DNA of 7,141 nucleotides from an uncultured Porphyromonadaceae bacterium. GTDB lineage: Bacteria; Bacteroidota; Bacteroidia; Bacteroidales; Muribaculaceae. Within the stretch, counting starts at the first letter, position 1; every line of letters begins with the position of its first letter. Shown piece by piece: positions 1-7,098 of the stretch. The notes beneath the pieces were generated by a model. It saw only the letters and a program-made list of their open reading frames with translations, was not told where the DNA came from and searched no databases. The translations under genes and the position numbers were made by a program. The DNA lies in NCBI GenBank assembly GCA_900555915.1, contig USNC01000071.1:1-7141 (forward strand), given 5' to 3'.

Positions 1-50
1 GATCTACACGCGTAAGATCGTCGGCAGCGTCAGATGTGTATAAGAGACAG
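1..50 (+). other. Untrimmed Illumina Nextera read-1 adapter (artefact)
   Basis: This is synthetic library sequence, not genome. Bases 1-9 (GATCTACAC) are the end of the P5 oligo, 10-17 (GCGTAAGA) are an 8-base i5 index (I recall it as S517/N517), 18-31 (TCGTCGGCAGCGTC) are the read-1 adapter, and 32-50 (AGATGTGTATAAGAGACAG) are the Tn5 mosaic end. The order and every base match the Nextera design. Genomic sequence starts at 51. Nothing here should be annotated as a promoter, attachment site or transposon end. Confidence 0.99.
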
Positions 51-68
51 TAACTTATCACAACACTT

Positions 69-1793
69 ATGAGGCAAATCAACAATTCTCTATTGGTGAA
101 AGGAGTCTTGCCTGTGGCTGTATTATCAATCGCGACAGGCTGTGTCGACGACAAATACGACCTTACAGACATCGACACGACATCACGATTCACTGTAGAC
201 AATCTTACTATTCCCGTTAATCTCGAGACTATTTCGCTCGATGATGTGGTGAATCTCGACGACAATGAGAATATCTCGAAAATCAACATCGACGGGAAAG
301 AAGTATATGCAATCAAAAAAGCTGGAAACATCAATTCCAATGAAATATCTATCAATGGCATTCATGTGACGGCTCCGTCAATTCCCTCCACCAACGTGAA
401 TCTCTCGCTTCCTACAATCCCCTCTGTAGGAAACATTCCGCCGTTCGACCTTCCTATACCGGTCACACCGGAAAAAGACTATTCGATAGAGATGAACAAT
501 CTCGACAAGGCTCTCATCAGCCTCGACGATGTGAAAACGACTAATCCGATAAACGTTGAACTGCAACTTTCCATTCCGCAAGCGTTGATGAACAACGGCG
601 GCAATATCGCTCGGTTCCAGAATCTCGATATAAGACTGCCTTGGGGCTTGATCACCGACGACATGAACTACGACCGCAACACCGGCGTGTATCATATAAA
701 TGACCTTGCGGTCGACGCAAATGGAAAAGCGACTGTCTTTTTCCAGGCTCACGGTCTCGACCTAATGGGGAATGGCACAATATCTAACAACCGACTTGAA
801 ATCAGCGGCAAAGTTGGCATTCAGTCTGGTTCGATCCATTTTGAACTGAACGATGTCAATGTGCCTTCCCAATTCGACCTTACCGCTTCTTATAAAGTGT
901 CGTCGTTCGACATCGCAAGTTTCAGCGGCGATATCGACTATCATCTCGACAATATCGACATCGCTCCTATATCTTTGTCGGATCTTCCTGACTTCCTCGA
1001 CAGTCCGGAGACTGAGATCCGTATAGCAAACCCTGCCATTACAGTCGATATCAATAATCCTGTCGGCACATACGGACTGCAGGGTAGCGGCGTCATCTGC
1101 CTGACTTCCAATTTCAGCGGAGGCAACACCACTGAAGCACGCAGCGATAACTTCACCATCGGCCGCGATGGGGCAAAAATATCCTTTGGCACGCCTACCG
1201 ATGGATTCCCTGAGTTTGTCGAGTTCAACAATCTCGGCAATATCCTCGCCAACAACAATACCGGTGGCCTCCCAAAAGATATAACTGTAAGACTCGAAAA
1301 TCTGAAATTCAGCGGAAACGTAGTCGATTTTCCGATAGGCTCCAATCTCGGTTCAGCCGACGGTGACTATGATTTTACCGCTCCTCTTGGCTTTGGCAAT
1401 CCTTCGAAGGTTGTGTATGAGACTACTGAAGACGGTTGGGGTGGTGATGATCTCGACGATGTCAATATAAATCTGCTGAAGATACGTGCCGTATGCTCCA
1501 CTAATCTTCCTGTAGGTATCGAACTGAATGTGACTCCGGTCGACAAGTATGGCAACCTTATTCCTGTTAAGGAACCCAAGAACCTAAAGGTAAGACCATA
1601 CTGCCAAGATGAGGAAGTATATATTGAAATAGCCGGAGCAAACGGACCGATACGTAATTTCGACGGCGTTCGTTTCCGTGCGATTATAAGTCAGGATGAT
1701 GACAACAACACGGAGGCCATAGGTCCTGATCTTCAGATCCAGCTTTCCAACATCAGAGCCACGGTAGACGGCTACTTCGAAACAGATTTCTAA
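69..1793 (+). CDS. Bacteroidales lipoprotein of unknown function, probably surface-exposed
   Basis: A 574-aa protein I recognise only as a Bacteroidales lipoprotein type whose mature end reads C-x-D-D-K-Y-D-L-x-D-I-D. It has a type II signal peptide (Lys11, then a hydrophobic stretch at 13-22) and a lipobox ending ATGC with Cys25 as the lipidated residue. Asp27-Asp28 and Asp31 follow closely, resembling the acidic lipoprotein export signal of Bacteroidetes, so I infer surface display. The rest is Asn/Asp-rich and beta-patterned, with no membrane helix and no catalytic motif I know. ISLDDV occurs twice (55-60 and 150-155), and an NPAIxVxxxNPVG segment lies at 321-333. Cys344, Cys476 and Cys512 are the only other cysteines. 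An in-frame TAA at 51-53 means ATG 69 is the first possible start; there is no clear Shine-Dalgarno. The next gene starts 24 nt after the stop, indicating an operon. The promoter must lie off the contig. The CDS call is sure; function is unknown. Confidence 0.9.
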   Translation: MRQINNSLLVKGVLPVAVLSIATGCVDDKYDLTDIDTTSRFTVDNLTIPVNLETISLDDVVNLDDNENISKINIDGKEVYAIKKAGNINSNEISINGIHVTAPSIPSTNVNLSLPTIPSVGNIPPFDLPIPVTPEKDYSIEMNNLDKALISLDDVKTTNPINVELQLSIPQALMNNGGNIARFQNLDIRLPWGLITDDMNYDRNTGVYHINDLAVDANGKATVFFQAHGLDLMGNGTISNNRLEISGKVGIQSGSIHFELNDVNVPSQFDLTASYKVSSFDIASFSGDIDYHLDNIDIAPISLSDLPDFLDSPETEIRIANPAITVDINNPVGTYGLQGSGVICLTSNFSGGNTTEARSDNFTIGRDGAKISFGTPTDGFPEFVEFNNLGNILANNNTGGLPKDITVRLENLKFSGNVVDFPIGSNLGSADGDYDFTAPLGFGNPSKVVYETTEDGWGGDDLDDVNINLLKIRAVCSTNLPVGIELNVTPVDKYGNLIPVKEPKNLKVRPYCQDEEVYIEIAGANGPIRNFDGVRFRAIISQDDDNNTEAIGPDLQIQLSNIRATVDGYFETDF

Positions 1794-1817
1794 CCCAGGC
1801 AACATCACACGACAACA

Positions 1818-3179
1818 ATGAACGTACTAAATAAAAAGACTCTTGCCCTGATCCTTGCCGCCTCGTCTGTGACCGCGGCGTATTCACAGGAATCAGCCAC
1901 CGGATATTTTCTTGAAAACTATAACATGCGCTGGCAAATGAACCCTGCCATGGGAAATCGAAACGGTTACGTCGGTTTTCCTGGACTCGGAAATCTGAAT
2001 GTCGGTGTCAGCGGCAACTTCAATGTCACAGATGTCATTTACAGCCATCAGGGAAAGACTGTGCTCTTCACTAATCCCAACATCTCGGCAGAGGAAGTCC
2101 TGGGAAATCTGAACAACACCAACCGACTTTCCCAAAGTCTTAAACTCAACGTGCTTCAGGCTGGATTCAAGGCTTTCGGTGGCTACAACAACATAGCGGT
2201 CAATGTGCGAGAGGGCGTAAGTTTCGATCTGCCAAAGAGCATTTTCTCTCTTCTGAAGGAAGGCATTACCAACAAGGACTATGACATCACAAATCTCCGT
2301 CTCAGAGCGAACGCTTATGCGGAAGTGGCTCTCAACCATTCACGGGATATTAAATGGGTGCCCGGTCTGCGTGCCGGCGTTTCTTTCAAAGCGCTCATTC
2401 CGCTTGCATATGGCGAGGCGAACTTCAATTCGCTTCACCTCGATCTTCAGGAAAACAACTGGATAGCCCGCGCCGACGCGGAGATGAAACTCGGCCTTAA
2501 GGGTCTGCGCTATGAGACTGAGATCAACGACCGCACCCGTCATGAATACGTGAGCGGTGTAAACACCGACGATCTCCAGTACTCTCCCAATGGTTTCGGG
2601 TTCGCCTTCGATCTCGGTGCCACCTACGAGTGGAAGGATTTCGTTTTCTCACTTGCCCTTACCGATCTCGGTATGATCAACTATAATTCAGTGCAGGTGG
2701 CTTCTTCCAACGGTACGCAGACGTTCGAGACCAACAATCACGTGATTGGAATAGGCGACGACGGCGACAGCTGGGATAAACTTGTGGATGATCTTTCCAA
2801 ACTCTATGAACTAAACGACAACGGCACTCAGTCGGTCAACTCCGGACTGGAGGGCAACCTGAGATTGGGTGTGGACTATAAATTCCCGTTCTATCAGAAA
2901 CTGCACTTCGGACTCATGAACACCACAAGTTTCAACACGATAGTGCCTATGACAGAATTCCGCCTGTCGGCAAATGTCGAACCTGTGAAGGGTGTGGCTG
3001 CGGCTGTCAGCGCTGCTGCCGGTACTTTCGGTACCAACTTCGGTTTCCTTCTCAGCCTCGGCAACAAGGGATTCAACTTCAACCTCGGCATGGACTACGC
3101 GGCTATGAAGATGGATAAGAACCATATTCCACTCGACACCAATTTCGACATACATCTTGGCATTAACTTCCCGTTCTGA
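1818..3179 (+). CDS. DUF5723-type outer-membrane beta-barrel protein
   Basis: A 453-aa protein with a Sec signal peptide (Lys6-Lys7, hydrophobic 9-21, likely cut after AYS at 21-23). The mature N-terminus ESATGYFLENYNMRWQMNPA is typical of what I recall as the DUF5723 family of Bacteroidetes. Amphipathic strands alternate with polar turns throughout, including GFGFAFDLGATYEW (259-272), SLALTDLGMINYN (278-290), LRLGVDYKF (348-356) and HLGINFPF (446-453). The last residue is Phe, the usual C-terminal signature for outer-membrane beta-barrel insertion. Length and layout suggest a complete barrel of a dozen or more strands; that count is my estimate. It follows the lipoprotein gene by 24 nt, and the transcript ends at the intrinsic terminator about 60 nt downstream, so the pair is a self-contained transcription unit at its 3' end. 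A lipoprotein-plus-barrel complex is inferred from the linkage alone. Substrate and role are unknown. Confidence 0.88.
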   Translation: MNVLNKKTLALILAASSVTAAYSQESATGYFLENYNMRWQMNPAMGNRNGYVGFPGLGNLNVGVSGNFNVTDVIYSHQGKTVLFTNPNISAEEVLGNLNNTNRLSQSLKLNVLQAGFKAFGGYNNIAVNVREGVSFDLPKSIFSLLKEGITNKDYDITNLRLRANAYAEVALNHSRDIKWVPGLRAGVSFKALIPLAYGEANFNSLHLDLQENNWIARADAEMKLGLKGLRYETEINDRTRHEYVSGVNTDDLQYSPNGFGFAFDLGATYEWKDFVFSLALTDLGMINYNSVQVASSNGTQTFETNNHVIGIGDDGDSWDKLVDDLSKLYELNDNGTQSVNSGLEGNLRLGVDYKFPFYQKLHFGLMNTTSFNTIVPMTEFRLSANVEPVKGVAAAVSAAAGTFGTNFGFLLSLGNKGFNFNLGMDYAAMKMDKNHIPLDTNFDIHLGINFPF

Positions 3180-3238
3180 TCTATACTTCATGTTGATTTT
3201 TTATAATTCGTAAATAAGTTTAAACAACTTCATTACAT

Positions 3239-3273
3239 AAAAAAAACTTGCAACCGGGTTGCAAGTTTTTTTT
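3239..3273 (+). terminator. Strong intrinsic terminator, bidirectional shape
   Basis: The GC-containing stem CTTGCAAC (3247-3254) pairs with GTTGCAAG (3258-3265) around a CGG triloop. It is flanked by eight A (3239-3246) and eight T (3266-3273), which can extend the perfect helix to 16 bp. The T-run after the stem is the classic + strand terminator for the lipoprotein/DUF5723 unit. The A-run makes it work equally on the - strand, although no - strand gene is present to use it. The stretch before it (3180-3238) is AT-rich and holds nothing else I can support. Confidence 0.9.
3247..3265. promoter_or_regulatory. Perfect dyad CTTGCAAC-CGG-GTTGCAAG, possible operator
   Basis: This is the inner part of the terminator, listed separately because of its place relative to the next promoter. 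If transcription starts near 3288-3291, the dyad covers roughly -43 to -24, which is the -33 region of a Bacteroidetes promoter. An 8-bp perfect inverted repeat there could be bound by a metal-responsive repressor or activator controlling the efflux genes. This is inference from position only; the terminator role alone explains the dyad. Confidence 0.3.
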
Positions 3274-3275
3274 AT

Positions 3276-3284
3276 TACTTTTGC
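3276..3284 (+). promoter_or_regulatory. Bacteroidetes -7 promoter element for the metal-efflux operon
   Basis: TACTTTTGC matches the TAnnTTTGY consensus of the housekeeping sigma factor of Bacteroidetes at every defined base. It begins three bases after the terminator T-run and 36 nt before the adaptor start codon, giving a short leader of about 20-25 nt that is A-rich and lacks a Shine-Dalgarno, as is usual in this phylum. No good -33 TTG sits at the expected 19-21 nt spacing: the nearest candidates (3248-3250 and 3259-3261) are about 25 and 14 nt away. The promoter may therefore be weak without an activator. Confidence 0.75.
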
Positions 3285-3311
3285 ACAAGTAAACGTAAAA
3301 AAGATATTGTA

Positions 3312-4508
3312 ATGAACAGAAGTTTTGTTAAAATACCTCTTATCGCGATTGGCCTTATGGGTTGGGTCTCGATTCCTATGGCCTGCTCAGGCAACCATGC
3401 CACCGAACAGACTGATTCCCACGATCATGACTCACACGATGACCATGATGGAGTAGATCCGCACGACGAAAAGGAACATGCCGGACATGACCATAGCGGG
3501 CTTATTAGCCTTGACAGGCATGAGGCTGAAAGATTCGGTGTCAGAACGGAAAAGATAGAGGCCGGCGACTTCACTGATGTGATTCTTGTATCGGGGCGTA
3601 TCGAATCCAAGGCATCTGACGAAGGAATCGCTACGGCCACAAGATCAGGCATACTGACCCTGCAGCCTGACATCAATACAGGCGTAAAAGTAGTGACCGG
3701 AGCAGTAATAGGCAATATTCGGTCCGCTTCAGTTCAAGGTGGCGACCCTTCGGTGCAGGCTGTCGCCGCAAGAGATGCGGCAAAGCGCGAACTGGACCGC
3801 CTTGCTCCTCTTCATAAGGATGGAGTGGTAAGCACTCAGAAATACAATGAGGCGCTTGCCGCATACGAAAACGCTGAGGCCTCGCTCCGATCGTCACGTC
3901 AGGGTAGCGCTTCCATCGTGGCGCCAAAAGCGGGAATCATAACCCAATTGCTTGCGAAGACAGGAGAATATGTGGAGACCGGTCAGAAGATTGCGGTGAT
4001 CAGTGGAAACACTAAACTGACGCTGAGAGCGGACGTGCCTGAAAAATACATGTCTGTGCTTGCAGGTATTGAATCTGCCAATTTTCGTGCGGCGTCTTCT
4101 GAACATACATATGATCTTGAGGATATGGGTGGAAAACTGATCTCCAATTCTTCGGTGGCGGTGGCTCAGAACGGATACATCCCGATGTATTTCTCTTTCG
4201 ACAACAACGGACAGGTAACCCCCGGAACTTTTGCTGAAATATACCTTAAGTCCGCCACAAGGCATTCGGTGGTGTCGGTGCCGAAAGTGTCTATAGTGGA
4301 AATCAATGGCAACAAATGCGTTTACACCAGACATGGCGAAGGTCACTACGAGAAGCATGTGGTAAAAACCGGAGCTTCCGATGGAATGAGAATTGAGATA
4401 TTATCCGGACTGAATCCAGGGGAGGAAGTAGTGGTGGATGGTGCTCAAGTCATAAGAATGGCTGAGACTTCCGCGACAGCGGTGCCGGGACACACTCACA
4501 ACCACTGA
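3312..4508 (+). CDS. Heavy-metal RND efflux periplasmic adaptor (CzcB/CusB-like lipoprotein)
   Basis: A 398-aa membrane-fusion protein that links an RND pump to an outer-membrane channel. The signal peptide has a relaxed lipobox (PMAC, Cys25). Cys25 is followed by SGNHAT with no early acidic cluster, consistent with an anchor facing the periplasm. Residues 29-61 are a His/Asp-rich tail with nine His, probably metal-binding, and the protein ends HTHNH, again His-rich. The two lipoyl half-motifs lie near 108-136 and 201-230 (IVAPKAGIITQLLAKTGEYV at 202-221). They flank an alpha-hairpin (about 150-197, with LDRLAPLHKDGVVSTQKYNE at 161-180), followed by a beta-barrel domain (about 232-315) and a membrane-proximal domain (about 316-382, LNPGEEVVVDGA). 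Length is normal for the family. It is first in its operon, under the promoter at 3276, and the pump gene starts 24 nt downstream. Divalent cations are the likeliest substrates from the His content; this is inference. Confidence 0.94.
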   Translation: MNRSFVKIPLIAIGLMGWVSIPMACSGNHATEQTDSHDHDSHDDHDGVDPHDEKEHAGHDHSGLISLDRHEAERFGVRTEKIEAGDFTDVILVSGRIESKASDEGIATATRSGILTLQPDINTGVKVVTGAVIGNIRSASVQGGDPSVQAVAARDAAKRELDRLAPLHKDGVVSTQKYNEALAAYENAEASLRSSRQGSASIVAPKAGIITQLLAKTGEYVETGQKIAVISGNTKLTLRADVPEKYMSVLAGIESANFRAASSEHTYDLEDMGGKLISNSSVAVAQNGYIPMYFSFDNNGQVTPGTFAEIYLKSATRHSVVSVPKVSIVEINGNKCVYTRHGEGHYEKHVVKTGASDGMRIEILSGLNPGEEVVVDGAQVIRMAETSATAVPGHTHNH

Positions 4509-4532
4509 TAAAACTGCTAAATCAGTATAGAT

Positions 4533-7098
4533 ATGCTCAACAAGATAATAAATTGGTCGCTCACCAACAGGCTCGTGGTGCTTATGGCAAGCGCGGCCAT
4601 ACTGATAGCGGGCCTGATAATCATGGTTCGCACTGAGATAGATATCTTCCCCGATCTCAACGCTCCTACAGTAGCTGTCATGACTGAGGCCTCTGGCCTT
4701 GCGCCGGAGGAGGTGGAACGCACCGTGACATATCCGATAGAGACGGCTGTCAACGGGGCGTCTGGAGTGAGACGGGTACGCTCCAGTTCTGCCACGGGCT
4801 TTTCAATTGTATGGGTGGAATTTGATTGGGATACGGATCCCTATCTTGCCCGCCAGATTGTCAGCGAAAGGCTTGCCGGGGTAGAAGGGAATCTGCCGCC
4901 TACGGCCGGCACTCCCGTGATGGGTCCGCAATCTTCCATCCTTGGAGAAATAATGATAATCGGTCTCACAAGCGACAGTATTTCTGCCGGACAACTGCGG
5001 AGCGTGGCCGACCGCTCCATCAGGCCAAGACTTCTTTCCACCGGCGGCGTGAGCCAGGTGTCGGTCATAGGTGGGGATGAACTGGAATATCAGATTCTCC
5101 TTTTGCCGGAGCGTATGCGTCATTTCGGCGTGACTCTGTCGGACGTGGCGGATGCAACCGCCAATATGAATGTCAACGCCTCCGGAGGCACCACTTATGA
5201 ATATGGCAACGAATATCTCATAAAGGGGATTGTCTCAACGCAAGACATTGATGAGATAGGACGGGCATCTGTAAGCAGCAGTTCGGGAGAAAATGTCAGA
5301 CTAAGCGATATCGCGGAAATCAGGATCGGTGCTAAAACTCCCAAAATAGGCACTGCCACTCTAAGGACCAAGCCTGCGGTGCTCATCACTGTCACAAAGC
5401 AGCCGGGAGTAGGTTCAATAGAACTGACTGAAAAAATCAATAGGGAACTTGACAATATAAAGGCGACTCTCCCTGCCGGCATAGATATTGATACCGATAT
5501 ATTCAACCAGAGCCATTTCATAGAGACTTCCGTAAGCAATCTCCGGCAATCCTTGCTCGAGGGGGCTTTGTTTGTGGTGATTGTGCTTTTCTTCTTTCTG
5601 ATGAATATCCGCACCACTGTCATTTCTATAATCGCAATCCCGCTCTCCATCATCGTCACTATAATTGCTCTTTACTTCATGGGGTTCACCATCAACACTA
5701 TGACTCTCGGAGGTATTGCAATAGCCATCGGGTCGCTCGTCGACGATGCCATCGTGGATGTGGAGAACGTCTACAAACGGCTTCGTGAAAATGCAGTGCG
5801 AGAGGGAACTAATAAACTTCCTGTGCTCAAGGTTGTGTTCGAGGCGTCCAAAGAAGTAAGGAAACCGATTCTGAATTCAACACTTATAATAATCGCGTCG
5901 TTTCTGCCCCTGTTCTTTCTCAGCGGAATAGAAGGAAGACTGCTGAAGCCTCTTGGTATTTCTTTCATAGTCGCCCTCGCTGCCTCTACCGTAGTGGCTC
6001 TCACACTGACTCCGGTGCTGTGCAGCTATCTGCTCGGCGACAAAGGCAATGAGAAAGAGGCTGCCGCTCTTGCAAAAGAACCCAAGACCGCGGTATGGCT
6101 GCGCACTCGATACTCTTCAATGCTCGACAAGGTGTTGTCGCGGCCGAAACCTTTCGTATATGGAGTGGCAGGTATTCTCATTGTTTCCATTTGTATCTTC
6201 TTCACCCTCGGCCGCAGTTTTCTCCCTGGTTTCAACGAAGGAAGCTTCACTATCAACGTGAGCTCGATGCCTGGCATATCGCTCGAGCAGAGCGACAGCA
6301 TCGGTATGGAGGCGGAGCGCATCATACTCACCGTGCCGGAGGTCCGCAATGTGGCACGAAAGACAGGACGCGCCGAACTTGATGAACATGCTCTCGGTGT
6401 CAACACATCCGAAATGGAAGTGCCCTATATACTTGACAAGGGCAGAGGAAAGCAGGATGTGGTAAGGGAACTGAGAGAAAAACTTTCTCATCTTCCTGGC
6501 GTCAACGTGGAGATAGGGCAACCTATCTCTCATCGAATCGACGCGATGCTGAGTGGGGCCCAGGCGCAGATTGCCGTGAAGATATTCGGCGACGACCTTG
6601 ACCGTCTGTACTCAGTCGGTAAGGAGATTGGAGCGGAGATGAAAGAAATCGAGGGCATTGTAGATGTCAATATCGAACAGCAGATATCCCTTCCGCAGAT
6701 CGATATCACTCCACGGCGTGAGATGCTTGCCAGATACGGTATCACCATTCCTGAATTCAGCAAGTTTGTGCAGATGGCGATCGGTGGAGAACCTGTAAGC
6801 CAGGTATTCGTAGGCAATCTCCCATACGATCTGACTGTCAAAGTGGAGGATTCCCATCGAGACACAAAGGCAAGGATAGAAGATCTTATGATCAACAGCA
6901 ATATCGGTATGATTCCGCTTTCCGATGTGGCGGATATCTCCACCGGCAGCGGTCCTAATACTATCAACCGTGAGAATGTGAACCGCCTCCTGACTGTATC
7001 GGCAAATGTGGATGGCAGGGATCTAAAAGGTGCTGTTGATGAAATAAAGAGAATCGTTGCTGAAAGGATCGATCTGCCCGAAAACTATTATGTGACCT
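4533..7098 (+). CDS. CzcA/CusA-family heavy-metal RND efflux pump, 3'-truncated by contig end
   Basis: This is the inner-membrane proton/metal antiporter of the system. The reading frame is open from ATG 4533 with no stop before the window ends; 855 complete genomic codons (through 7097) are present of the roughly 1030-1050 usual for the family. TM1 is at about 13-31, the first periplasmic porter region at 32-335, TM2 at 341-358, TM3 at 363-383, TM4 at 391-411, TM5 at 447-463, TM6 at 474-500, a cytoplasmic linker at 501-538, TM7 at 541-560, and the second porter region from 561. TM8-12 are missing. TM4 reads GGIAIAIGSLVDDAIVDVEN (393-412). Asp404 aligns with the proton-relay Asp of CzcA (D408) and CusA (D405), and Glu411 with CzcA E415; the CzcA D402 position is Ala398, as in CusA-type pumps. 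ELDEHALGVN (about 614-623) and HRIDAMLSGAQAQIAVKIFG (648-667) are family hallmarks. The start gives the expected N-terminus SLTNRLVVL. The frame runs on into adapter sequence, adding 14 false residues. Confidence 0.95.

Noticed and set aside
51..68. TAA at 51-53 as the end of an upstream gene
   Set aside because: With adapter directly before it there is no upstream coding sequence to support this. The TAA is useful only because it is in frame with, and so limits, the start at 69.
2811..3191. Open frame of 126 codons on the - strand reaching into the intergenic region
   Set aside because: It is antisense to the 3' end of the DUF5723-type gene, its product is a low-complexity Glu/Val/His composition, and no -7 element is seen for it on the - strand.
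3216..3230. Small hairpin AAGTT-TAAAC-AACTT before the main terminator
   Set aside because: It has only 5 bp of mostly A-T stem and no T-run after it, so chance is a sufficient explanation in this AT-rich spacer.
3894..4358. Open frame of 154 codons on the - strand
   Set aside because: It is fully antisense to the well-supported adaptor gene, its translation is rich in His/Arg with no domain, and there is no leader or promoter evidence.
5195..5659. Open frame of 154 codons on the - strand
   Set aside because: It lies wholly inside the RND pump gene, opposite the porter-TM2-TM3 region, and its product has no family features. It is a shadow of the coding strand.
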